This document shows positions 52,019 through 60,188 of a stretch of 64,000 bases of DNA, in pieces. The notes below the pieces were generated by a model. The model made no database searches. It saw nothing but the letters and a program-made list of their open reading frames with translations, and was not told the DNA's origin. Within the stretch, counting starts at the first letter, position 1. Each line of letters starts with the position of its first letter. A program made the position numbers and the translations under genes. This stretch comes from DATCLS01 sp036563805 (GTDB lineage: Bacteria; Actinomycetota; Acidimicrobiia; Acidimicrobiales; VFJN01), in the NCBI GenBank assembly GCA_036563805.1, contig DATCLS010000071.1, positions 1-64,000 of the forward strand, in the 5' to 3' direction.

Positions 52019-53583
52019 CGGCCCTCGACCCGGCCGCCCTGCAGGTGCTCATCTCCCGCCTCACCGGCGTGGCCGAGGAGATGGGGGCGGTGCTCCGCCG
52101 CGCCGCCTTCAGCCCCAACATCAAGGAGCGGGCCGACTGCTCGGCCGCCCTGTTCACCCCCGAGGGCGAGCTGCTGGTCCAGGCCGAGCACATCCCGGTC
52201 CACCTGGGGTCGATGCCGTCCAGCGTGCGGGCGGCGATCGACGCCTTCGGCGACCGGCTCCGCCCCGGCGACCAGGTCGTGCTGAACGACCCGTTCGCGG
52301 GCGGCACCCACCTCAACGACGTGACGCTCGTGGCCCCCTGCTTCGTCGACGGGCGGCTGATCGGCTGGGCCGCCAACCGGGCCCACCACGGCGACGTCGG
52401 CGGGGCGGCGCCCGGCTCGATCCCGGCCGACGCCACCGACATCCAGCAGGAGGGCCTGCGCATCCCGCCGACGCTGCTCGACGACGGCCTGCGCCGCATC
52501 CTGCTGGCCAACTCCCGCACCCCGGACGAGCGGGTCGGCGACCTCGACGCCCAGGTCGGGGCGAACGTCGTCGGGGTCGAGCGGCTGGCGGCGCTGCGGG
52601 ACGCCCCGATCGCCGAGGTCGTCGCCTACGGGGAGCGGCGGATGCGCGCCGCCCTCGCCGAGCTGCCGGACGGCACCTGGCGGGCCGAGGACGTGGTCGA
52701 CTCGACCGGGGCCGGCGCCGACCAGCAGCGGCCGGCGCGGGTGGCGGTGGCCGTCACCGTCGCCGGCGACCGCATCGCCTTCGACTTCACCGGCTCCGCG
52801 CCCCAGTCGCGGGGGAACGTGAACGCGGTCGAGGCCGTGACCGTGTCGGCGGTGTCGTACGCGCTGCGGGCGGCCGTCGACCCGACGATCCCGGCCAACG
52901 GCGGCGCCCTGCGGCCGCTGCGGGTGGTGGCCCCGCCAGGGACGATCGTGGCGGCCACGGCGCCGGCCGCGGTGGGCGCCGGCAACGTCGAGGTCAGCCA
53001 GCGGGTGGCCGACGTGTGCCTGGCCGCCCTGGCCGAGCCCTGCGCCGCCCGGGTCCCGGCCGCCGGCCAGGGGACCATGAACAACGTGCTGGTGGGCGGC
53101 GACGGCTGGGTCTACTACGAGACCGTGGCCGGCGGGCAGGGCGGCCGGCCGGCCGACCCGGGGGGCCCGGGACGCCCTCCCCGCCCGGGGAGCCCCGGCA
53201 TGAGCGGCGTCCACACCGGCATGACCAACACCAAGAACACGCCGATCGAGGCGCTGGAGCGGACGTACCCGATGCGGGTGCGGCGCTACCGGCTGCGGCG
53301 GGGCTCCGGCGGCGCCGGGGCGGCCCCGGGCGGCGACGGGATCGAGCGCGACCTCGAGGTGCTGGAGGACTGCACGGTGTCGCTCATCACCGAGCGCCGG
53401 TCCTCGGCGCCGCCCGGCCTGGCGGGCGGCGAGCCCGGAGCGCCGGGGGAGAACTGGCTGCTGCCGGCCGGCGACGAGTCCCGCGCCGAGCGCCTGCCCG
53501 ACAAGTGCACGGTCCGCCTCCGGGCCGGCGACGTGGTCCGCATGCTCACCCCCGGCGGCGGCGGCTGGGGCCGGCCGGGGTAG
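52015..53583 (+). CDS. HyuB-type hydantoinase/oxoprolinase subunit
   Basis: A 522-residue B subunit. PAALQVLISRLTGVAEEMGAVLRRAAFSPNIKERADCSAALFT opens the fold, then HIPVHLGSMPSS, DQVVLNDPFAGGTHLNDVTLV, NRAHHGDVGGAAPGSIPADATDI and the C-terminal GMTNTKNTPIEALERTYPMRVRRYRLRRGSGG. Cys, His and Asp residues of the family are in place. It forms a heteromer with HyuA. A Gly/Pro-rich insertion (GGRPADPGGPGRPPRPGSPG) interrupts the usual loop near residue 385; this is also the place of the family's conserved GG..R motif. Confidence 0.9.
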   Translation: MTALDPAALQVLISRLTGVAEEMGAVLRRAAFSPNIKERADCSAALFTPEGELLVQAEHIPVHLGSMPSSVRAAIDAFGDRLRPGDQVVLNDPFAGGTHLNDVTLVAPCFVDGRLIGWAANRAHHGDVGGAAPGSIPADATDIQQEGLRIPPTLLDDGLRRILLANSRTPDERVGDLDAQVGANVVGVERLAALRDAPIAEVVAYGERRMRAALAELPDGTWRAEDVVDSTGAGADQQRPARVAVAVTVAGDRIAFDFTGSAPQSRGNVNAVEAVTVSAVSYALRAAVDPTIPANGGALRPLRVVAPPGTIVAATAPAAVGAGNVEVSQRVADVCLAALAEPCAARVPAAGQGTMNNVLVGGDGWVYYETVAGGQGGRPADPGGPGRPPRPGSPGMSGVHTGMTNTKNTPIEALERTYPMRVRRYRLRRGSGGAGAAPGGDGIERDLEVLEDCTVSLITERRSSAPPGLAGGEPGAPGENWLLPAGDESRAERLPDKCTVRLRAGDVVRMLTPGGGGWGRPG

Positions 53584-53676
53584 CGCCTGCCGCCGCCACG
53601 GCGGGCACGCCGCCGGCACGCCGAGGGCGAGTCGGGGGACGGCGCGGCGGGCGGCCCCGCCACGGCCCGCCCGGCG

Positions 53677-55980
53677 TCACTGCGACCGGATGAGGTCCGC
53701 CACCTCGGCCTCGAGGTCGATCGCCCCGTCGCCCTCCACCTCGATCTCGACCCGATCGAGCCGCCCGGTGAACCGGAACGGCCCCCGGTAGTCGCCGTCG
53801 GCCGGGGAGAAGTCGCGGGCCCAGCCGACGGTGAGGCCGGCGCCCGTGATCGAGAACCGGCTCCAGACCACCCGCTCGATGGGGCCCTCGCCGACCGGCT
53901 CGCCGTCCACCAGCAGCGTGCCCTGGTGGGCGGCGCCGTCGCGGCCGGGCGTGAACCGGAAGGCCAGCGTGTGCTTCCCGGGCCCGAGCCGGTCGCCGAC
54001 GTGGCCCTCGACCCGGTACCAGCGCCACCCCGACAGGTTGTGGACGTAGCACAGCCGGCCGTCGGGGAGGAGGTGGAACGACCAGCCCCCGAGCACCGAC
54101 CCCTGCACGGCGAGCACGCCGGCCACCGGTGCCCGCGCTCCGTCACCGTCGCCGTCCACCTCCACGTGGGCGGTGATGGTGTGGGGGCGGTTCTTGACGT
54201 TGGCGGCCACGGTCTCGGGCACCGGCGCCCGGTCCGGCCGGTAGACGTAGCGCCGCCGGGGCGGGGCGGCGGTGGGCCGGTCGAGGACCAGGTCGGAGAA
54301 CGGCCGGTTGTCGAGCGGCAGCACCTGGTGGCGGGCCGCCTCGACCCACCAGCGCTCGACCAGCGCCTCGAGCCGGTCGGGGTGCTCGGCGGCGAGGTCG
54401 TGGCACTCGGCGGGGTCGGCCCGCAGGTCGTACAGCTCCCACTCGACGGCGTCCAGGCCCGGCTCCTCGTCCTGGATCGGGTGGTAGACGACCGCCTTCC
54501 ACCCCTCGTGGTAGATGGCCCGGCACCCGAGCATCTCGTAGTACTGGGTGGCGTGGCGCTCGGGGGCGTCGGGGTCGTCGAAGGTGTAGGCGAAGCTGAC
54601 GCCGTCGAGGGGCCGCTGCTCGACGCCGTCGAGCACCGCCGGCGGGTCGACCCCGACCACCTCGAGGACGGTCGGGACCAGGTCGATGGCGTGGACGTAC
54701 TGGCGGCGCACCTCGCCGCGGGCGGCGATGCCGCCCGGCCAGCACACGACGAGGGGGTCGGCGACGCCGCCCTCGTGGGTCTCGCGCTTCCAGCGGCGGA
54801 ACGGGGTGTTGCCCGCCACGGTCCAGCCCCACGGGTAGTTGTTGTGGATGCGGGGCCCACCGATCTCGTCGATCCGGTCGACGGCCTCCTCGACCGTCGA
54901 CGGGACGACGTTCCAGGCCCGAGCGTCGTTGAGGGAGCCGCCGGGCCCGCCCTCGGAGGAAGCCCCGTTGTCGGACAGGACCATGATCAGCGTCCGGTCG
55001 AGCTCGCCCCGCTCCTCGAGCCAGGCGATCAGCCGGCCGACCTGGGCGTCGGTGTGGGACAGATAGCCGGCGAAGGCCTCCATGTAGCGGGCGTAGACCC
55101 GCTGGGCGGTCGGCGACAGCGTCTCCCAGGCGGGCACCCAGTCCGGCCGGGGCGAGAGCTCGGTGTGGGGCGGGAGCAACCCGCCGTCGATCTGGCGCCG
55201 CAGGGTGGCGGCGCGCCAGGCGTCCCAGCCGGCGTCGAAGTGGCCCCGGTAGCGCTCGATCCACTCGGCCGGGGCCTGGTGAGGCGAGTGGCAGGCACCC
55301 GGGGCCAGGTACAGGAACCACGGCTTCTCGACGTCGACGTGGCGCAGGTCGTCGAGGTACTCGATGGCCCGGGACACCAGGTCCTCGGTGAGGTGGTAGC
55401 CGTCCTCGAAGGTGCCGGGCGGCTCGACGACGTGGTTGTCGTGCACCAGGGCCGGGACGAACTGGTGGGTCTCGCCGCCGAAGAACCCGTAGAACCGCTC
55501 GAAGCCCCGGCCCAGCGGCCAGCGGTCGCGGCGGGCGCCCAGGTGGGTCTCCTCGTCGGGGGTCAGATGCCACTTCCCGACGGCGTAGGCGGCGTAGCCG
55601 TGCGGCGTGAGCATGGCCGGGAGCATCCCGCACGACCGGGGGATGCGGGCGTCGTAGCCGGGGAAGCCGGTGGCCAGCTCGATGATCCGGCCCATGCCGC
55701 AGGCGTGGTGGTTGCGCCCGGTGAGGACGCAGGCCCGGGTCGGGCTGCACAGGCCGGTGGTGTGGAAGTTGGCGTACCGCAGGCCCTGCGCCGCCAGGCC
55801 GTCGAACGTCGGGGTGGCGATGTCGGAGCCGAAGCAGCCCAGCTGGGCGAACCCCACGTCGTCGAGCAGCACCACCAGGACGTTGGGCGCCCCGGGCGGG
55901 GGCGACGGCTCCGGCGGCCAGTACGGCTCCGACTCCCAGTGGTAGCGGCCGATCCGGCCCTTGAACTCGCCACGCTCCAC
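53677..55980 (-). CDS. arylsulfatase-type sulfatase
   Basis: A 767-residue sulfatase. Metal Asp pair D40-D41 (NVLVVLLDDVGF) and the formylglycine motif C78-S-P-T-R (then ACVLTG) are intact, so C78 should be turned to formylglycine. GKWHLTPDEE, APGACHSPHQAPAEWIERYRG and LSDNGASSEGG are further hallmarks; about residues 570-760 form a beta-rich C-terminal domain (LAVQGSVLGGWSFHLLPDGR). Such long sulfatases hydrolyse aryl or alkyl sulfate esters. No secretion signal is seen at the N-terminus. GTG 55980 is given. Convergent with hyuB; a formylglycine-generating enzyme is not next to it. Confidence 0.9.
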   Translation of the reverse strand: MERGEFKGRIGRYHWESEPYWPPEPSPPPGAPNVLVVLLDDVGFAQLGCFGSDIATPTFDGLAAQGLRYANFHTTGLCSPTRACVLTGRNHHACGMGRIIELATGFPGYDARIPRSCGMLPAMLTPHGYAAYAVGKWHLTPDEETHLGARRDRWPLGRGFERFYGFFGGETHQFVPALVHDNHVVEPPGTFEDGYHLTEDLVSRAIEYLDDLRHVDVEKPWFLYLAPGACHSPHQAPAEWIERYRGHFDAGWDAWRAATLRRQIDGGLLPPHTELSPRPDWVPAWETLSPTAQRVYARYMEAFAGYLSHTDAQVGRLIAWLEERGELDRTLIMVLSDNGASSEGGPGGSLNDARAWNVVPSTVEEAVDRIDEIGGPRIHNNYPWGWTVAGNTPFRRWKRETHEGGVADPLVVCWPGGIAARGEVRRQYVHAIDLVPTVLEVVGVDPPAVLDGVEQRPLDGVSFAYTFDDPDAPERHATQYYEMLGCRAIYHEGWKAVVYHPIQDEEPGLDAVEWELYDLRADPAECHDLAAEHPDRLEALVERWWVEAARHQVLPLDNRPFSDLVLDRPTAAPPRRRYVYRPDRAPVPETVAANVKNRPHTITAHVEVDGDGDGARAPVAGVLAVQGSVLGGWSFHLLPDGRLCYVHNLSGWRWYRVEGHVGDRLGPGKHTLAFRFTPGRDGAAHQGTLLVDGEPVGEGPIERVVWSRFSITGAGLTVGWARDFSPADGDYRGPFRFTGRLDRVEIEVEGDGAIDLEAEVADLIRSQ

Positions 55981-56293
55981 GGTCCGGCTCCTCTCCGTGG
56001 CCGTCCTCGCCCTCGACGGGCCGTCGGCGCCCGTCCACGCCGCGCCTGTTGTACCGCGCGGCCCGGGGCCAGGGCTCGGGGCTGGTCCCGGGGCCTCGGG
56101 GTCGGAGCCCGGGTCGGTCGCGTGGCCCGGTGGGCTGTGCTCGGCCGCGGCAAGCCGATCTTCGCCCCCGGACGGCCAAGCGCGCCCGTTCGAGCTGGCC
56201 TCGTCGCCGCCACCGGCGTGCTCGTCAACCCCGACCGCCGGACCCGATCCCGGGAGCCTGCCCTCCGGGCAGGCCGGGGCGCGGGCCCCGGGG
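55981..56293. other. 313-bp G/C-rich spacer, nothing recognised
   Basis: Between the sulfatase start and the NadD-like stop on the same strand. It is low-complexity (repeats of GGGGCCTCGGGG and CCCGGG types) with only Arg/Pro-type readings in all frames. It should hold the sulfatase promoter, but no clear element is visible. Confidence 0.5.
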
Positions 56294-56830
56294 TCAGCGT
56301 GGGGTAGGGGGTCGGTCGCCGTCGTCGGCGTGGCGGCCGGCGAGGAGCCGGCGCACCTCGGGGGCGATCACGGTGTGGTCGCCGGCGCGGGCGGCGGTGG
56401 ACGAGACGTCGGGCAAGTCAACGTCGAGGAGGACGCATCCGTCGGGCACCGGGTGGCCGCGGCGCGGTGCCACCGCCAGGCGGGGGAGGCGGGCCACGGC
56501 GGCGTCCCGCTCGGCCGGCGACCCGTAGTAGCGGGGGTCGACGACCTGGGCCCACTTGTCGGCGCCGAGGACCAGCACGTCGTAGCCGGCGGCGATGTCG
56601 GCGAGGAGCCGGTGCCCGGTCCGCACCACCCGGAGCCATGGCCGGGGCGCGGCGACGGCATCCAGCAGCGCGGTGCGCTCCTCGACCGACCGGGCGCCGT
56701 CCTTGCCGATGGGCGTGGCGTTGACGACGAGGTCGAGGCGCTCGAGGCCGCACTGCCCGACCGCGGCCTCGGCGATGGCGACGTGGGCGATGGTCGGCGG
56801 GTCGAACGTCCCGGGATAGGCGCCGATCAC
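56294..56830 (-). CDS. NadD/CoaD-like nucleotidyltransferase
   Basis: A 178-residue member of the nucleotidyl-transferase superfamily. The (H/T)xxH site lies in GTFDPPTIAHVAIAEAA, and the second site SSTAAR (ISSTxxR-like) at about 150-155. LVVNATPIGKDGARSVEERTALLDA and YDVLVLGADKWAQVVDP fit nicotinate-nucleotide adenylyltransferase-type enzymes. Unlike the main NadD gene, it is not beside obgE or rsfS, so it may be a paralogue. GTG 56830 begins one codon before the first strand. The protein ends in a Pro/Arg tail. Confidence 0.78.
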   Translation of the reverse strand: MIGAYPGTFDPPTIAHVAIAEAAVGQCGLERLDLVVNATPIGKDGARSVEERTALLDAVAAPRPWLRVVRTGHRLLADIAAGYDVLVLGADKWAQVVDPRYYGSPAERDAAVARLPRLAVAPRRGHPVPDGCVLLDVDLPDVSSTAARAGDHTVIAPEVRRLLAGRHADDGDRPPTPR

Positions 56831-57108
56831 CCGACCATCGTGGCCCGCCCGGCGCCGACCGGGCACCCCACCCTGCCCCCGGCGCCTCCTCGACGTGCGG
56901 GAGCCGTCGGGCCCGCCGCTCGAGACCCCGCCCGACTTCTGGGACGACGCCCCGGCACCGGCCGGCGTGGACGGGCCCGCGCCGGCGGGGGGACGGGCGG
57001 CCGCCCCGGCCCGGGCCGTCCCCGGCGAGCCGGACGACACCGGCTGAGGGAGCCTCGGGCCCGGGTCCCGGGCCCACCCCCCCGCTGCCCGTCCGGCCGG
57101 CTCTCGGC
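56831..57108. other. spacer with one weak plus-strand reading
   Basis: A 50-codon reading from GTG 56895 to TGA 57045-57047 (PPDFWDDAPAPAGVDG part looks protein-like) lies between two minus-strand genes. It has no good ribosome site, and Pro/Ala-rich stretches are common by chance at this GC content. No other element is evident. Confidence 0.25.
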
Positions 57109-57621
57109 TCACCCCTCGCCGACCTCGCCGACCTCGCCGACCTCGTCGAGCTCCCCGAGCTCATCGAGGTCGAGGTGCAGCCGCTCCGTGCTCCGCTGCA
57201 GGAAGTCGAGGATGACCGTCAGCTCCTCGTCACTGTAGGCGTCGTAGAGCTTGCCCAGCGACTCGCGGCGCCGGGCGAAGTAGGGGGCGAAGCGGGCGAT
57301 GCCGTCGGGGGCGGCCTCGACGATGACCCGCCTGCGGTCGGCCGCGTCGGCCCGGCGGCGCACGAACCCCCGCCGCTCGAGCCGGTCGAGCAGCGCCGTG
57401 ATCGAGGCGGAAGCCAGGCCGGTGCGGCGGGCGATCTCGCCGGCGGACAGCGGTCCGTGCCGCTCGAGGATGCTCATCACCTTGTGGTCGGTCGGGTTGA
57501 TGCCGATCCGGTCGGCGACGGTCGCGTGGAAGAGGACGGTGGCGTCGCTGTGGGAGCGCCCGGCCTCGGCCAGCGCGTCGAGCAGCGCGCGCCGGCTCGG
57601 CGGTCGGGGGTGACTTGACAT
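57109..57621 (-). CDS. MarR-family transcriptional regulator
   Basis: A 170-residue winged-helix repressor. Core: TDHKVMSILERHGPLSAGEIARRTGLASASITALLDRLERRGFVRRRADAADRRRVIVEAAP, the typical MarR HTH and wing with the Asp-Arg-Arg turn. The C-terminus ends in an unusual acidic slippage repeat (ELDEVGEVGEVGEG) coded by tandem GACCTCGCC units. Divergent from the SnoaL-like gene; the palindrome at 57637-57660 between them is the likely operator for both. ATG 57621. Confidence 0.9.
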   Translation of the reverse strand: MSSHPRPPSRRALLDALAEAGRSHSDATVLFHATVADRIGINPTDHKVMSILERHGPLSAGEIARRTGLASASITALLDRLERRGFVRRRADAADRRRVIVEAAPDGIARFAPYFARRRESLGKLYDAYSDEELTVILDFLQRSTERLHLDLDELGELDEVGEVGEVGEG

Positions 57622-57636
57622 CGGGCCTCCGCGAAC

Positions 57637-57660
57637 AATACTTCGATTCGTCGAGATATT
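57637..57660. promoter_or_regulatory. probable MarR operator
   Basis: AATACTTCGA (57637-57646), TTCG, TCGAGATATT (57651-57660): an inverted repeat with 8 of 10 matching pairs, in an AT-rich patch between the divergent MarR and SnoaL-like genes. Size and TCGA core are as in many MarR-family sites. Confidence 0.65.
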
Positions 57661-57689
57661 AGGCGGACCGAGAGGATCTCTCTACCACG

Positions 57690-58265
57690 GTGAGCAGCGA
57701 CTCCGCGCCCAGCCAGAATGCCGGCCAGCAGAGCGGCGACGACGAGGCCGCGGTCCGAGCCCTGTACGACCAGCTGATGCAGGGATGGAACGCGGGCAGC
57801 GGCGAGCGGTTCGCCGCCCCGTTCACGGCCGACGGCCACCTCGTGGCCTTCGACGGCATCCACTTCCAGGGCCGCGAGCAGATCGCCCGCTTCCACCAGC
57901 AGCTCTTCGACAAGTGGATGTCCGGGACGCGCCTCGTGGGCGGCGTCGAGCAGGTCCGCTTCCTCTCGCCCGACGTCGCCCTCATCCACGCCGTGGGCAA
58001 CACGGTGGCCCGTGGCAAGACCAAGCCGGACCGGGAGCGGGCGTCGATCCAGACGCTCGTCGCCGTGCGGGAGGACGGTGAGTGGCGGCTGGCCGCCTTC
58101 CAGAACACCCGCATCCGGCCCATCGGCAAGAGCGGCTTCACGTTCCTGCTGTGGACCATCTTCGACCGGCTCTGGCGGCTGTTCCGGCTCAGCACGGATC
58201 CCGACCCCGGCGCCCTGCCCGAGCCCGGCCACAAGGAGCGGGCCCGGTCGACGTCCGGCCGATGA
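57690..58265 (+). CDS. SgcJ/EcaC-type SnoaL-like protein (DUF4440/NTF2 fold)
   Basis: A 191-residue NTF2-like protein. AAVRALYDQLMQGWNAGSGERFAAPFTADGHLVAFDG opens the fold, then GREQIARFHQQLFDKWMSGTRL, LSPDVALIHAVG and WRLAAFQNTRI. After the domain (to about 145) a hydrophobic helix (FTFLLWTIFDRLWRLF) follows, which may make it membrane-associated, and a polar tail. The group includes polyketide-tailoring and stress-related proteins. GTG 57690. Its stop overlaps the next start (ATGA), so both are probably under the MarR regulator. Confidence 0.83.
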   Translation: MSSDSAPSQNAGQQSGDDEAAVRALYDQLMQGWNAGSGERFAAPFTADGHLVAFDGIHFQGREQIARFHQQLFDKWMSGTRLVGGVEQVRFLSPDVALIHAVGNTVARGKTKPDRERASIQTLVAVREDGEWRLAAFQNTRIRPIGKSGFTFLLWTIFDRLWRLFRLSTDPDPGALPEPGHKERARSTSGR

Positions 58266-59860
58266 ACGGGGCCGATCGTCCCGGGGTGGGCGCACCGGCG
58301 GGCGATCGGCCAGGCGCTGAGGCCGGAGGGGCGGGCTCGGCCGCCGGCGGCGCGGCGGATGCTGACACCCCGCCGGCGGCCGATGTTCCGCTGTCCGCCG
58401 ACGGCTCGTGGATGGCCGGGACGGCGGCCGGCATCGCCGGCATCTGGCTGGCAGTCGTCCTCATCAGCGTGCTCGCCCCCGACATGGTCACCGGGAGCGA
58501 GCAGCAGCACCTCCCCGTGGCCGCTTTCGCCACCTGGCTGTGGGGGCTGATCGCCACCGCCGTCCTCGTGGTCGCGGTGGGGCGGCTGCGGGGCCGCCTC
58601 ACCCACCGGCCGGTGTGGACCGGGCTCGCCGTCGCCACCGTCGTGGTATGGGCGGTGGCCACCGTCCTCGCCCTGGCGGGGCCCCGGTTCGAGACCGGGA
58701 CCGACCCCACCCGTATCCCCCTCGCCGCGCTGATCGCTCCGGTGGCCGCTACCGTGCTGACCGCCCTGGGCGGGGTCGCGGCCGGGGTGGTCGCCCGGTC
58801 GCTCGCTGCCCCGGGGAACCAGGCGGGTCCGTCGAACCCGCCTCGTCCGGCCGTCCGGCGGCGGGGACGGGCCGGGGCCGCCGGCCTGGCGGCGGTGGCG
58901 CTGGTGGCGGTGGGCGCGCTCGTCGCCTGCGGTGACGACGCCGGCGACGGCGGCAACGCCGACAACGCCGACGGCGGCGCCGACGTGGACGGCGACGGGG
59001 ACGGCGGCACCCCTGCGGCGTTCGACGTCCAGGCGGTCAAGGCCCTGCCCGAGCAGGCGGCCGACGCCGGGACGTTCTCGTTCGAGATGACCGTGGCCTA
59101 CGTCCTGGGGGTCGACCGCAACATCGAGTACACGTACCGCGGCGCCGTCGACGTCGGCGCCCACCAGGCCACCCTCGAGGCGGACATCACGAGCCTCGTG
59201 ACCGACTTCCTCATGCCGCCCGGCGGGTCGGACGCGCCCGACGAGGTGATCGTGCCCATGGTCGTCGACGGCGACGTGGCCTACGCCGAGCTGGTCGGGG
59301 TGCTGAACGACATCGCCCCGCCGGAGGAGCGGCGGACGTCGCTGCCCCGGTGGGTGCGCATGGGCCCCTCCGACCTGGAGGGCCCGAGCTCGGCGTTCAC
59401 CGGGGTGGTGAGCGCCGCCGACCCGGAGGGCATCCTCGCCCTGCTGGAGTCGGCCACCGGCGAGGTCGAGACCGTGGGCCGCGAGGACGTGCGCGGCGAG
59501 CCCGCCACGCACTACCGGGCGACGCTGGACCTCGAGGCGGCGACGCAGCAGGCCCCCGACGGCCGGTGGGCGCTGCTCGACGACCTCGCCGGCGAGGACG
59601 GTCAGATCACGGAGGTGCCGGTGGACATCTGGGTCGGCGACGACGGCCAGCTCCGCCGGCTGGCCGTCGAGACCACCCCCGCCCTGACCGGCACGACGGC
59701 GGGCGACGGGGCCTCGCCGCTGAGCTCGATCGGGACCATCAGGTCGCTGACCTACGACGCCTACGACTACGGCGACCCGGTCCGGGTCGAGATCCCTGAC
59801 CCCGACGACACGATCGACGCCTCGGAGCTCGACATGCTCGACCCGCCCCCCGGCTCCTAG
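58262..59860 (+). CDS. polytopic membrane protein fused to a LppX-like exported domain with an internal lipobox
   Basis: A 532-residue protein in two parts. Residues 1-180 hold four membrane segments (about 58-78, 90-110, 120-140, 155-178). At 205-223 lies a basic region plus a hydrophobic stretch ending in VGALVAC, a lipobox-like sequence with C223, then Gly/Asp/Asn-rich linker and a beta-rich outer domain (about 265-520). That domain (FSFEMTVAYVLGVDRNIEYTYRG, VVDGDVAYAELV, PVDIWVGDDGQLRRLAVE) resembles the LppX/LprG-type lipoproteins of actinobacteria. ATG 58262 overlaps the previous stop. An internal GTG near 58787 could start a separate lipoprotein instead. Confidence 0.72.
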   Translation: MNGADRPGVGAPAGDRPGAEAGGAGSAAGGAADADTPPAADVPLSADGSWMAGTAAGIAGIWLAVVLISVLAPDMVTGSEQQHLPVAAFATWLWGLIATAVLVVAVGRLRGRLTHRPVWTGLAVATVVVWAVATVLALAGPRFETGTDPTRIPLAALIAPVAATVLTALGGVAAGVVARSLAAPGNQAGPSNPPRPAVRRRGRAGAAGLAAVALVAVGALVACGDDAGDGGNADNADGGADVDGDGDGGTPAAFDVQAVKALPEQAADAGTFSFEMTVAYVLGVDRNIEYTYRGAVDVGAHQATLEADITSLVTDFLMPPGGSDAPDEVIVPMVVDGDVAYAELVGVLNDIAPPEERRTSLPRWVRMGPSDLEGPSSAFTGVVSAADPEGILALLESATGEVETVGREDVRGEPATHYRATLDLEAATQQAPDGRWALLDDLAGEDGQITEVPVDIWVGDDGQLRRLAVETTPALTGTTAGDGASPLSSIGTIRSLTYDAYDYGDPVRVEIPDPDDTIDASELDMLDPPPGS

Positions 59861-60188
59861 CCCCCCGCGGTGCAGAGGACCGCCGGCTCCGCCACCGTGG
59901 GGCCATGGCGACGACGGCCGGTGGCCGCCGAGGCGGACGCCTGAGCCGTCGGCGACCGCCCGGCCGTCAGCCGGCGGCGGTACGGGCGTCGGATCGGGAG
60001 CGACGAGATGCCCGAGACCCGGCAGCGCCGCGTCCGGCGGAGCGTCGGCGGACTGCGGGCCTCGGGCTGAGTCCCCGGCGGCCGGGATCCCGCCGGCCGG
60101 GGTGATCCTTCGAACGACCGACGCCCGGTCCGCCGTCCTCCGCCTTTCGGTCGATGAACCTCGGCCGTCGGCTGGTTACCGTGATCCG
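59861..60188. other. 328-bp spacer before the histidine kinase, nothing recognised
   Basis: G/C-rich, with one Arg-rich reading (59905-60105) typical of shadow sequence. It should hold the promoter of the two-component genes, but no -10/-35 or operator is clear. GTG 60102 is in frame with the kinase but gives an unlikely leader. Confidence 0.5.

Noticed and set aside
56895..57047. 50-codon plus-strand reading ending in a Gly/Asp tail
   Set aside because: No ribosome site, short, Pro/Ala-rich and between two minus-strand genes; kept only as a note on the spacer.
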